A program made the translations under genes and the position numbers. Shown here in pieces: positions 49,924-58,142 of a stretch of 64,000 bases of DNA; within the stretch, counting starts at the first letter, position 1; each line of letters begins with the position of its first letter. The notes under the pieces were generated by a model. That model ran no database searches and had not been told where the DNA came from. It saw only the letters and a program-made list of their open reading frames with translations. The stretch is from assembly GCF_904063055.1 (NCBI RefSeq), contig NZ_CAJFCN010000001.1:868001-932000 (forward strand), in the 5' to 3' direction. Source of the stretch: Pseudomonas paracarnis (lineage in GTDB: Bacteria; Pseudomonadota; Gammaproteobacteria; Pseudomonadales; Pseudomonadaceae).

Positions 49924-51426
49924 ATGACTATCCCGAAGGCGTCACCGCAGCGGCCCGAAGATGAAAATCTGGGCGTCGCCGCCAACATGGCTTACGGCCT
50001 GCAGCATGTGCTCACCATGTATGGCGGTATCGTCGCCGTGCCGTTGATCGTCGGCCAGGCAGCCGGGTTATCGCCGGCGGATATCGGCTTGCTGATCGCT
50101 GCATCGCTGTTTGCCGGTGGCCTGGCCACGCTGCTGCAAACCCTGGGCCTGCCGTTTTTCGGCTGTCAGTTGCCGCTGGTGCAGGGCGTGTCGTTCGCGG
50201 GTGTGGCGACCATGGTGGCGATTGTCGGCAGCGACGGTGCCGGTGGTGTGCCAGCGATACTCGGGGCGGTGATGGCCGCATCCTTTATCGGTTTGTTGAT
50301 CACCCCGGTGTTCTCAAGGATCACCAAGTTTTTTCCGCCGCTGGTGACGGGCATTGTGATTACCACCATCGGCCTGACCCTGATGCCCGTAGCGGCGCGC
50401 TGGGCCATGGGTGGCAACAGCCGGGCGGCGGATTTTGGCAGCATGTCCAACATCGGCCTGGCCGCGCTGACCCTGGTGCTGGTGCTGCTACTGAGCAAGA
50501 TCGGCAGCGCAACCATCTCTCGCTTGTCGATCCTGCTGGCCATGGTGATCGGCACCGTGATCGCGGTGCTGCTTGGCATGGCGGACTTCTCTGGCGTCAT
50601 GCAGGGGCCGATGTTCGGTTTCCCCACGCCATTTCACTTCGGCATGCCCACCTTCCATGTGGCAGCGATTATTTCCATGTGCATCGTGGTGATGGTGACG
50701 CTGGTGGAAACGTCAGCGGATATCCTGGCGGTGGGCGAGATCATCGACACCAAAGTGGACTCCAAGCGCCTGGGCAACGGCCTGCGCGCCGACATGCTGT
50801 CGAGCATGTTCGCGCCGATCTTCGGTTCGTTTACCCAGAGCGCGTTCGCCCAGAACGTCGGCCTGGTGGCGGTGACCGGGGTCAAGAGTCGGTTTGTGGT
50901 GGCCACTGGCGGGGTATTCCTAGTGGTGCTCGGCCTGCTGCCATTCATGGGCCGTGTGATCGCGGCCGTGCCCACCTCCGTGTTGGGCGGCGCCGGGATT
51001 GTATTGTTCGGCACGGTGGCGGCCAGCGGGATTCGCACGCTGTCCAAGGTGGATTACCGCAACAACATGAACCTGATCATCGTCGCCACATCCATCGGCT
51101 TCGGCATGATCCCCATCGCCGCGCCCAGCTTCTACGATCAGTTTCCAAGCTGGTTCGCGACCATCTTCCACTCGGGCATCAGCTCGTCGGCAATCATGGC
51201 GATATTGCTGAACCTGGCATTCAACCACTTCACCGCCGGCAACTCGGACCAGCAGTCAGTGTTTGTGGCGGGGACTGAGCGCAGCTTGTGCTTTCGCGAC
51301 GTGGCCGCGTTGCGCGATGGCGATTACTACCGGGGTGGGAAGTTGTTTGATGCCGAGGGCAAGGAAATTCCCCTGGTAGCGGATACCTTGAGGAAAGCAT
51401 CCAAGGCTGAGACCAGCGAGGTTTAA
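49924..51426 (+). CDS. NCS2-family purine/xanthine permease
   Basis: The 500-aa protein has about 14 predicted transmembrane helices and the NCS2 motifs LQHVLTMYGGIVAVPLIVGQAAGL, LPLVQGVSFAGVATM and VETSADILAVGEI...GNGLRADMLSSMFAPIFGSFTQSAFAQNVGLVAVTGVKSRFV. These mark the nucleobase:cation symporter-2 family. The QNVG variant of the signature points to purine or urate/xanthine rather than uracil transport. It is divergent from the Tsx-like porin, with a REP pair after its stop. Confidence 0.9.
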   Translation: MTIPKASPQRPEDENLGVAANMAYGLQHVLTMYGGIVAVPLIVGQAAGLSPADIGLLIAASLFAGGLATLLQTLGLPFFGCQLPLVQGVSFAGVATMVAIVGSDGAGGVPAILGAVMAASFIGLLITPVFSRITKFFPPLVTGIVITTIGLTLMPVAARWAMGGNSRAADFGSMSNIGLAALTLVLVLLLSKIGSATISRLSILLAMVIGTVIAVLLGMADFSGVMQGPMFGFPTPFHFGMPTFHVAAIISMCIVVMVTLVETSADILAVGEIIDTKVDSKRLGNGLRADMLSSMFAPIFGSFTQSAFAQNVGLVAVTGVKSRFVVATGGVFLVVLGLLPFMGRVIAAVPTSVLGGAGIVLFGTVAASGIRTLSKVDYRNNMNLIIVATSIGFGMIPIAAPSFYDQFPSWFATIFHSGISSSAIMAILLNLAFNHFTAGNSDQQSVFVAGTERSLCFRDVAALRDGDYYRGGKLFDAEGKEIPLVADTLRKASKAETSEV

Positions 51427-51441
51427 CGAGCGACCCGTGTA

Positions 51442-51519
51442 CCCTGTGGGAGCTGGCTTGCCTGCGATAGCGATGTTGAATTCACCGGTGCTATCGCAGG
51501 CAAGCCAGCTCCCACAGGG
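51442..51519. repeat. REP-type inverted pair
   Basis: CCCTGTGGGAGCTGGCTTGCCTGCGATAGC and GCTATCGCAGGCAAGCCAGCTCCCACAGGG pair perfectly over 30 bp around an 18-bp loop. It sits between the convergent NCS2 permease and peptidase genes. Confidence 0.88.
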
Positions 51520-51521
51520 AT

Positions 51522-52454
51522 TCAGCCGGCCTTGAGGGCTTTGTGCGGCAACGAACACGCCTCATCCAGAAACTTCACCACCGTCCCCATGCATGCCTGG
51601 CGTTCTTCCACATGGGGCATGTGGCTGGAGTCTTCAAACAGTGCCCAGCGCACGTCCGCTATCTCATCCAGGAACGGCTTGACCACCAACGGTGTGGCTT
51701 CGTCATGTCGACCGGAAATCACCAGGGTTGGCACCTTGATGGCTGACAGGCGGCCGATCACATTCCAGTCCTTCAAGCTGCCGATCACGTGGAATTCGGT
51801 CGGGCCGCTCATGGCGTGGTACACCGTCGGGTCGGCATCCACCTGGGCGAAGGTGCGTGCCACTTCTTCGGGCCATGGGTTGACCCGGCACACATGCTGG
51901 TCATAGAAAATCCGAGAGGCCGCGAGGTATTGCGGGTCTTGGTAGGTGCCGGCCTGCTCGTGCTTGAGCAGGGTTTCGTGCACGCCTTCAGGCAACAGCT
52001 TACGCAGGCGATTGGCTTCGCTGACCCAGGTGCGCATGCAGGTGGGCGAATTTGCAGGGATAAACGCGCGCAGGCCTTTGGGTTGCAAGATCGCGTGTTC
52101 GCTGCCGAGCATGCCGCCCCAAGATTGCCCCAGGATCGCGTAGTTCTCACTGATTTGCAGGTGGTCCAGCAGGTTGTTCAACTCGTCGAGGAACAGGCCG
52201 ATGGTCCAGAACGACGGATCTTTTTCCGGCAAATGCGTGGAGCGGCCGTTGCCCAACTGGTCGTAATGGATGACTGCGTGGCCGCTGGCGGCGACGTCCT
52301 TGAAGGCGTCGACGTAATCGTGGGTGCAGCCCGGGCCGCCATGGATGATCACCAAGGGCGTGCGGCCTGTGCTCAGGTCGCCCGTGACGCGATACCAGGT
52401 CTGATAGGCGCCAAAGGGCGCGTAGCCTTCGCGAACTTTTTCGATGAATTCCAT
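51522..52454 (-). CDS. Proline-iminopeptidase-like S33 hydrolase 1
   Basis: The 310-aa protein is an alpha/beta hydrolase with the S33 oxyanion HGGPG (residues 38-42), DQLGNGRS, nucleophile elbow GQSWGG with Ser111, and late His in SSHMPH. Members remove N-terminal proline or hydrolyse related amides. No signal peptide is seen. It diverges in sense from neither neighbour but sits 95 bp downstream of the LuxR-solo gene on the same strand, with its own promoter element (52515-52536). Confidence 0.88.
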   Translation of the reverse strand: MEFIEKVREGYAPFGAYQTWYRVTGDLSTGRTPLVIIHGGPGCTHDYVDAFKDVAASGHAVIHYDQLGNGRSTHLPEKDPSFWTIGLFLDELNNLLDHLQISENYAILGQSWGGMLGSEHAILQPKGLRAFIPANSPTCMRTWVSEANRLRKLLPEGVHETLLKHEQAGTYQDPQYLAASRIFYDQHVCRVNPWPEEVARTFAQVDADPTVYHAMSGPTEFHVIGSLKDWNVIGRLSAIKVPTLVISGRHDEATPLVVKPFLDEIADVRWALFEDSSHMPHVEERQACMGTVVKFLDEACSLPHKALKAG

Positions 52455-52514
52455 TTCGTACCCTGCTCTGAAAAAAAGGATCAGGGTTACGATAGTCTGA
52501 ACAAAAAGTTTAGG

Positions 52515-52536
52515 TAACTAGCAAAACAGATAGGTT
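52515..52536 (-). promoter_or_regulatory. Second PipR-box-like element, upstream of peptidase 1
   Basis: TAACTA-N10-TAGGTT on the plus strand lies 61 bp upstream of the peptidase 1 start. The right half-site is identical to that of the perfect element at 53393-53414, the spacer length is the same, and the left half-site matches at four of six bases. Confidence 0.5.
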
Positions 52537-52548
52537 TTTGCCGAAAGC

Positions 52549-53334
52549 TCAATCTTCCAGCAAGCGGTAATGGGTGGCTCGAACCACCGCTTGAACACGG
52601 TTTTTGGCCCCCAGTTTGTGCATGGCCGAGGCCAGGTGCAGGGTGACCACTGCCAGGGAGCGGCTCAATTGCGTGGCGATTTCAGCGGCGGTCAGGCCTT
52701 CTGCCGCCCATTTCAGGCATTCGCGCTCGCGCTTGGTCAGGCGGATATGCGGATAAGCCCGCACCTCCTTGCTGAACAGCGGGTACGCCGCTTCCTGGAG
52801 GGCATGGGTAATCAGACTGAAATCGGCCAGCGTATGTTGGGCGTCCTTCAATACCGTGCGCGCCTTGCCGGTGCGTAAGCCGGTGAGCGAGGCAAAACCG
52901 CCCTTGGGCAGATGAATCGGCACACTGACGCCGCAGGTCAGCTGGCGTTCATGCAGGTAGGAGGAAACGGGAGCGTGGCACGGGTCGATGATCTTTTGCA
53001 GGGCGGTCTCAGTCTTGGCCTCATAGGACCAGACAAACGGTGATACCGAACTCAATGCCAGGTGTTGCACCGGGTCGATCTGGTAAAACCCTTCGCTGCA
53101 CCATAAGGCGTGCCAGTCGGCCGGTGTGTTGCGCAGTTGCAACAGCGAAGGCGTGATCAGTGCGCCGTTGAGATCGATGGGCACCGGGCTGTAGTCATAC
53201 ACCAGCGCATCGAAGCCCAGTTGTTGGGCCAGGATAAACGTATTGTCCATCTGTTCATCCAGGCTCCTGCCCGGTATGAGGCGATTATTGAAGGCGGTCA
53301 GCTTGGCCAGCATCCGTTCTGCTCCCGAATTCAT
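52549..53334 (-). CDS. pipR: LuxR solo of the plant-signal (PipR/OryR-like) class
   Basis: The product is 261 aa from the ATG at 53334. It has an N-terminal autoinducer-binding domain with the six usual ligand-pocket positions recognisable (Trp74, Trp78, Asp87-Pro88, Trp102, Gly135 for TraR W57, Y61, D70-P71, W85, G113). Y61 is replaced by Trp, as in plant-responsive LuxR solos, while W57 is kept. The C-terminal LuxR HTH is LTKRERECLKWAAEGLTAAEIATQLSRSLAVVTLHLASAMHKLGAKNRVQAV. No luxI is nearby. Two flanking S33 peptidases and a peptide ABC importer match the known PipR locus of Pseudomonas GM79. Confidence 0.82.
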   Translation of the reverse strand: MNSGAERMLAKLTAFNNRLIPGRSLDEQMDNTFILAQQLGFDALVYDYSPVPIDLNGALITPSLLQLRNTPADWHALWCSEGFYQIDPVQHLALSSVSPFVWSYEAKTETALQKIIDPCHAPVSSYLHERQLTCGVSVPIHLPKGGFASLTGLRTGKARTVLKDAQHTLADFSLITHALQEAAYPLFSKEVRAYPHIRLTKRERECLKWAAEGLTAAEIATQLSRSLAVVTLHLASAMHKLGAKNRVQAVVRATHYRLLED

Positions 53335-53392
53335 TTGAATCTCGACTTGCTGCAAGTAGAATGCCACGCCCCGGCGAAGGACTGCCAGGCCA

Positions 53393-53414
53393 AACCTATA
53401 AGAAATACTAGGTT
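53393..53414. promoter_or_regulatory. Putative PipR box (lux-box-like palindrome)
   Basis: AACCTA-N10-TAGGTT is a perfect 6-bp inverted repeat of lux-box size in the divergent promoter between the LuxR solo and peptidase 2. It ends 82 bp upstream of the peptidase 2 start and 58 bp from the regulator start. Confidence 0.6.
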
Positions 53415-53496
53415 ATGGACGCACGGCATCCTCGGTAGTGTTGACCTGATAAACGGCCGCTACCCGCCAGGCCGATACAACACAAGGAATGTATGC

Positions 53497-54384
53497 ATGT
53501 GGCGTGAAATTGCCCCCGACCAGCAATACAACGTGCAAGTCGACGGCCATAACCTCGTGGTCTACAGCTTTGGCGAAGGCGATGAGGTGCTGCTGTGTCT
53601 CAACGGCGGGCCGGGCCTGCCGTGTGACTATCTGCGTGACGCCCATGGCTGGCTCAAAGCGCATAACCTGCGAGTGGTTGCATTCGACCAGCTTGGCACA
53701 GGCGCATCAGCCAGACCGACCGATGCCGCACTGTGGGAAATCCGCCGTTATGTCGAAGAAGTCGAGACCGTGCGCCAGGCGCTGGGCCTGGGCCGCGTGC
53801 ATTTGCTCGGGCACTCCTGGGGCGGTTGGCTGGGGATCGAATATGCCGTGCATTATCCCGGTGCGCTCAAAAGCCTGATCCTGGAAAACACCGTCGGCGA
53901 CATTCCCCACCTGTCCCAGGAGCTGGAGCGCCTGCGCGGCGCCCTGGGCAGCGAAACCGTGGCCATGATGCAACGCCACGAAGCCATGGGCACCCTCGAC
54001 CACCCGCAGTACCAGGCCGCCATCACCTTGCTCAACTACCGCCACGTGTGTCGGCTCGACGAATGGCCGGAGCCGGTCAAGCGCTCCCTGGGCGACTGGA
54101 ACATGGGGCCGTACGAAACCATGCAAGGCCCCAACGAGTTCCTCTATATCGGCAACCTCAAGGACTGGAACCGCCTCAAGGAAATGGCCGAGTTCACGAT
54201 GCCGATCCTGATCACCACCGGCCAACATGACGAACTTACCCCCGCTTGCGCAATGCGCATGAAACTAGCAGCACCCCACGCCGAGTTGCATGTGTTCCCC
54301 AACAGCAGTCATATGCCGTTTTACGAGGAGCCGCAGGCGTACTTCCCGGTGCTGCTGGACTTCCTCGCTCGCCACCGAGACTGA
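53497..54384 (+). CDS. Proline-iminopeptidase-like S33 hydrolase 2 (PipA-like)
   Basis: The product is 295 aa from the ATG at 53497 (MWREIAPDQQYNVQVDGHNLVVY), with a Shine-Dalgarno ACAAGGA. S33 motifs: NGGPG (residues 36-40), FDQLGTGAS, GHSWGG with Ser107, and SSHMPF near the end. It shares the layout PNEFLYIGNLKDWNRL with peptidase 1 ([16 protein letters not shown]), so they are paralogues. It starts the presumed operon with the ABC importer genes, with 3 bp to the next start. It corresponds to the PipR-controlled peptidase in related strains, which I infer from layout. Confidence 0.88.
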   Translation: MWREIAPDQQYNVQVDGHNLVVYSFGEGDEVLLCLNGGPGLPCDYLRDAHGWLKAHNLRVVAFDQLGTGASARPTDAALWEIRRYVEEVETVRQALGLGRVHLLGHSWGGWLGIEYAVHYPGALKSLILENTVGDIPHLSQELERLRGALGSETVAMMQRHEAMGTLDHPQYQAAITLLNYRHVCRLDEWPEPVKRSLGDWNMGPYETMQGPNEFLYIGNLKDWNRLKEMAEFTMPILITTGQHDELTPACAMRMKLAAPHAELHVFPNSSHMPFYEEPQAYFPVLLDFLARHRD

Positions 54385-54387
54385 CGC

Positions 54388-55335
54388 ATGAACCTGGCGC
54401 GCTACCGTTTTGTGTTGTCCCGGCCCCTGCAATTGCTGCCGGTGCTGCTGGGCATCAGCCTGATCACCTTCGTGTTGGTGCGCTCGATTCCTGGCGACCC
54501 GGCGCGCGCCTTGCTGGGTTCGCGCAGCACGCCGGATGCGCTGCTGAAGATCCGCGCCCAGTTCGGCCTCGACCAGCCTTTGTGGTTGCAATACTTTTAC
54601 TTCCTGAAAAACCTGCTCAAGGGCGACCTCGGCCAATCGCTGCTGTACAAGGTCGACGCCCTGAAACTGATCGTCACCCGGATCGAGCCGACCCTGGTGC
54701 TGGTGCTGGGCAGCGTGGTGCTCGCGTTGTTGATAGCGGTGCCACTGGCAACGATTGCGGCGCGCCAGCAAGGCCGTTGGGCAGACAAGCTGATCCGCGT
54801 GTTCACCACGGTCGGCCTGGGCATGCCGGCGTTCTGGCTGGGGTTGATGCTGATCCTGCTGCTCAGCGTGAAATGGGGCTTGTTCCCGGTGTCTGGTTAC
54901 GGGCGCACCTGGCTGGACAAGGCGCACCACATGCTCTTGCCGTGCCTGACCATCGCCCTGGCGCTGTCGGCGGTGCTGGTGCGTAACCTGCGGGCGAGCA
55001 TGTTGATGGAATTGCAGGCGGATCACGTCACCGCCGCACGCGCACGCGGGCTGTCGGAAGGCGCGGTGTTTCGCCGGCATGTGCTGCCCAACGCTCTGGT
55101 GCCGGCGGTCAACCTGCTGGCGGTCAACATCGGTTGGCTGATCAGCGGCACGGTGGTCATCGAAAGCCTGTTCGCGATTCCAGGCATCGGCCAGTTGCTG
55201 GTGCGCGGCATTTTCACCCGTGACTACATGGTGGTGCAGGGCGTGGCGATGGTGCTGGCCTGTGCCACGGTGGTGGTCAACTTCATGGCTGACCTGGTGA
55301 CAGTGGCCCTCGACCCACGGGTGAAGATGCAATGA
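54388..55335 (+). CDS. Peptide ABC importer permease (DppB-type)
   Basis: The 315-aa inner-membrane protein has six predicted transmembrane helices and the binding-protein-dependent transport motif ARARGLSEGAVFRRHVLPNALVPAVNLLAVNIGWLISGTVVIESLFAIPGIGQLLVRG, as in DppB/OppB. It starts 3 bp after peptidase 2 and overlaps the next permease by 4 bp. The substrate is expected to be a short peptide or an amide-linked signal, given its neighbours. Confidence 0.92.
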   Translation: MNLARYRFVLSRPLQLLPVLLGISLITFVLVRSIPGDPARALLGSRSTPDALLKIRAQFGLDQPLWLQYFYFLKNLLKGDLGQSLLYKVDALKLIVTRIEPTLVLVLGSVVLALLIAVPLATIAARQQGRWADKLIRVFTTVGLGMPAFWLGLMLILLLSVKWGLFPVSGYGRTWLDKAHHMLLPCLTIALALSAVLVRNLRASMLMELQADHVTAARARGLSEGAVFRRHVLPNALVPAVNLLAVNIGWLISGTVVIESLFAIPGIGQLLVRGIFTRDYMVVQGVAMVLACATVVVNFMADLVTVALDPRVKMQ

Positions 55336-56189
55336 GCAGTCGCCCCCTGATTGCCCCATGGCGCTTGCGCCTGCGCTTTGGTTTTCGCAATGGCCGACTG
55401 ACCGCCGCATGGGGGTTGTTGATCCTGTTCGCGTGGTTGGCCCTGGCGCTGTTTGCGCCGTGGGTCGCGCCCTATGACCCCATCGCGCAGGACACCGGCA
55501 TGAGTTTGCTGGCCCCCAGCCTTGCCCATCCGTTGGGTACGGACAATTACGGAAGGGACATTCTGTCGAGGGTGATCTGGGGTGCGCGCATCGACCTGCA
55601 GTTGGCGGTTATCGGGGTGATCTTCCCTTTCATCATTGGCACCTTTATCGGTGCGGTCTCGGGTTATATCGGCGGGCGTTTCGACAGTGTCTGCATGCGT
55701 GTGATCGACGTGGTGCTGGCGTTCCCGTTCCTGGTGCTGATGCTGGCGATCATGGCCATCCTCGGGCCGGGCTTACAGAGTTTTTACATCGCCATGGCGC
55801 TGGTGGGCTGGGTGTCGTATGCGCGCCTGATTCGCTCGCAGATCCTGGTGCTCAAGGAAAGCGAGTTCGCCCTGGCCGCCAAGAGCCTGGGCTTTGGCCA
55901 TGGACGCATTCTGTTCCGGCATTTGTTGCCCAATGCGCTGTTTGGCTCCATCGTGTTTTCCATGTCCGACGCGGTGCTGGTGCTGCTCAACGGCGCCGCC
56001 GTCAGCTACCTGGGCCTGGGGGTGCAGCCACCGACCGCCGAATGGGGGACGATGGTGGCCGAGGGGCAAGCCTTTATCACCACCGCCTGGTGGATCTGCA
56101 CCTTTCCGGGCCTGGCCATCGTGACCTTGGCCATGGGCTTCAGCCTGTTGGCCGATGGTGTTGCACAGGTATTGGGGGAGCGCTCATGA
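55332..56189 (+). CDS. Peptide ABC importer permease (DppC-type)
   Basis: The 285-aa protein belongs to the OppC/DppC family: N-terminal FAPWVAPYDPIAQDTGMSLLAPSLAHPLGTDNYGRDILSRVIWGARIDL, EAA loop AKSLGFGHGRILFRHLLPNALFGSIVFSMSDAVLVLLNGAAVSYLGLGVQPPTAEWGTM. It forms the heterodimeric channel with the preceding permease. It overlaps both neighbours by 4 bp (ATGA). Confidence 0.92.
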   Translation: MSSRPLIAPWRLRLRFGFRNGRLTAAWGLLILFAWLALALFAPWVAPYDPIAQDTGMSLLAPSLAHPLGTDNYGRDILSRVIWGARIDLQLAVIGVIFPFIIGTFIGAVSGYIGGRFDSVCMRVIDVVLAFPFLVLMLAIMAILGPGLQSFYIAMALVGWVSYARLIRSQILVLKESEFALAAKSLGFGHGRILFRHLLPNALFGSIVFSMSDAVLVLLNGAAVSYLGLGVQPPTAEWGTMVAEGQAFITTAWWICTFPGLAIVTLAMGFSLLADGVAQVLGERS

Positions 56190-57142
56190 GCCTGCTGAAG
56201 GTGCGCGACCTCAGTGTGATCGCCAACAACGCCGGGCGTGAGGTCACCTTGGTGGACCGGGTGTCTTTCGACCTGGCCGAGGGTGAAATCCTCGGCCTGG
56301 TGGGCGAGAGCGGTTCGGGCAAGACCATGGCCTGTCGCGGCCTGATGCGTCTGTTGCCATCGCCCAACCTGCGGGTGCAGGGCGGCGCGGTGCAGTTGGC
56401 CGGCCAGGACTTATTGGCACTGGATGATGCCGGTATGCGCGCCGTGCGCGGCGGGCAGTTGGGCATGGTCTTCCAGAACCCCAGCAGCCACCTGGACCCG
56501 TTGATGCGTATCGGTGAGCAGATCGCCGAGGGCATCCGCCTGCATCAAGGCGCGTCGAAAAAAGACGCGCGCTTGCAGGCGATCGAGGTATTGCGTCAGG
56601 TCGGGATTCCCGATCCGCAGGCCCGGGTCGACAACTACCCCCATGAGTTTTCCGGCGGCATGCGCCAGCGCGCAATGATCGCCGTGGCCCTGGGCTGCAA
56701 CCCGAAGGTGTTGATCGCCGACGAACCGACCACGGCCCTGGATGTGACGGTGCAGGCGCAAATCCTGCGGCTGTTGCTCGACCTGCGCGACCAGCGTGGC
56801 CTGTCGATCATCATGATCACCCATGACCTGGGCGTGGTGGCGCAAACCTGCGATGCCATCGCCGTGATGTACGCCGGGCGCCTGTGCGAGCACGGCAGCA
56901 AATACGAACTGCTGGCCCAACCGCAACATCCGTATACCGCAGGCCTGATCGACTGCCAGCCGGCCCACAGCAGCGGGCATGCGTTGTTGCGCACCATTGC
57001 TGGCCAGCCGCCGTTGCTCGATGCATTGCCCGACGGCTGCCGCTTCCACCCGCGCTGCCCGCAGGCAGGCGCCTTGTGCACCGAGTTGCTGCCCCAGGGC
57101 GCACGTGTGGCCTGTCACTACCCGTTGGGAGCGCGCCCATGA
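56186..57142 (+). CDS. Peptide ABC importer ATPase (DppD-type)
   Basis: The product is 318 aa from the ATG at 56186. Walker [10 protein letters not shown]-loop GMVFQNP, signature FSGGMRQR, Walker B VLIADEPT and H-loop ITHD are all present, plus the OppD/DppD C-terminal Cys-rich motif ([14 protein letters not shown]), which binds an iron-sulphur cluster in some homologues. It is one of two ATPases, with overlaps on both sides. Confidence 0.92.
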   Translation: MSLLKVRDLSVIANNAGREVTLVDRVSFDLAEGEILGLVGESGSGKTMACRGLMRLLPSPNLRVQGGAVQLAGQDLLALDDAGMRAVRGGQLGMVFQNPSSHLDPLMRIGEQIAEGIRLHQGASKKDARLQAIEVLRQVGIPDPQARVDNYPHEFSGGMRQRAMIAVALGCNPKVLIADEPTTALDVTVQAQILRLLLDLRDQRGLSIIMITHDLGVVAQTCDAIAVMYAGRLCEHGSKYELLAQPQHPYTAGLIDCQPAHSSGHALLRTIAGQPPLLDALPDGCRFHPRCPQAGALCTELLPQGARVACHYPLGARP

Positions 57143-58110
57143 GCTTGTTACAGGTCAAGGATCTGGAAGTGCGCTTTGCCGCGTCCGGCAGCGGCCTGCT
57201 GGGCCTCAACCGCCAGTGGGTGAGGGCGGTGAACGGGGTGTCGCTGAACCTCGCTGCCGGTGAAACCCTGGGTTTGGTGGGCGAGTCCGGCAGTGGCAAG
57301 AGCACCCTGGGCCGGGCAATTCTGCACCTCAACCCGATCAGCGCCGGGCAGGTGTTGTTCGACGGTATCGACATGGCCCATGGCAGCGCCATCGACATTG
57401 CCCGGCTGCGGCATGAAACCGCGATGATTTTCCAGGACCCCTACGCCGCACTCAATCCACGGCACAGCATTGGCGAAACCCTCGCCGAGGTACTGCGTGT
57501 GCAGCGTAAGGTGGCGGCGCAGCAGATTCCTGAGCGTGTGAATGAGTTGCTCGAACTGGTCGGCTTGCGTCCTGAGCTGGCTTCACGCAAGCCCGGCTCT
57601 CTCAGTGGCGGCCAGTGCCAGCGCGTGGGTATCGCCCGGGCGCTGGCGGTGGAGCCGCGCTTGATCATTGCCGATGAATGTGTGGCCGCGCTGGATGTGT
57701 CGATCCAGGGCCAGATCATCAACCTGCTGCTGGAACTGCAACAACGCATGAACCTGGCGATCCTGTTTATCGCCCATGACCTGGCCATCGTGCGACGCCT
57801 GTGCGACCGCGTGGCGGTGATGTACTTGGGCAAGATCGTCGAGGAAGGCCCGGTGGAAGCGGTGTTCACCGCGCCGCGTCACCCGTATACGGCAGCGCTG
57901 ATCCAGGCCATCCCGGAGATCGATCCGCACCGGCCATTGCCTGCGCAGCCATTGCCCGGCGAACCGCCGAGCCCGCTGAATCTGCCGACTGGTTGTGCCT
58001 TTCACCCGCGTTGCCGGTATGCGCAAGCCAAGTGTTCCTCGGTATTGCCCCCCACCCATTTCCTGCACGAGCATCGGTACAGTTGCGTGCTTGAAGACCC
58101 TTTGCTTTGA
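57139..58110 (+). CDS. Peptide ABC importer ATPase (DppF-type)
   Basis: The product is 323 aa from the ATG at 57139 (overlaps the previous stop, ATGA). Walker A GESGSGKST, Q-loop AMIFQDPYAALNPR, signature LSGGQCQR, Walker B LIIADECV (Asp-Glu-Cys instead of the usual Asp-Glu-Pro/Ala) and H-loop IAHD are seen. The C-terminal CAFHPRCRYAQAKC motif is the OppF/DppF counterpart. It pairs with the preceding ATPase to power the importer. Confidence 0.92.
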   Translation: MSLLQVKDLEVRFAASGSGLLGLNRQWVRAVNGVSLNLAAGETLGLVGESGSGKSTLGRAILHLNPISAGQVLFDGIDMAHGSAIDIARLRHETAMIFQDPYAALNPRHSIGETLAEVLRVQRKVAAQQIPERVNELLELVGLRPELASRKPGSLSGGQCQRVGIARALAVEPRLIIADECVAALDVSIQGQIINLLLELQQRMNLAILFIAHDLAIVRRLCDRVAVMYLGKIVEEGPVEAVFTAPRHPYTAALIQAIPEIDPHRPLPAQPLPGEPPSPLNLPTGCAFHPRCRYAQAKCSSVLPPTHFLHEHRYSCVLEDPLL

Positions 58111-58142
58111 CCTTCTGCCATTCATTAACAAGGAGTTGTGAT

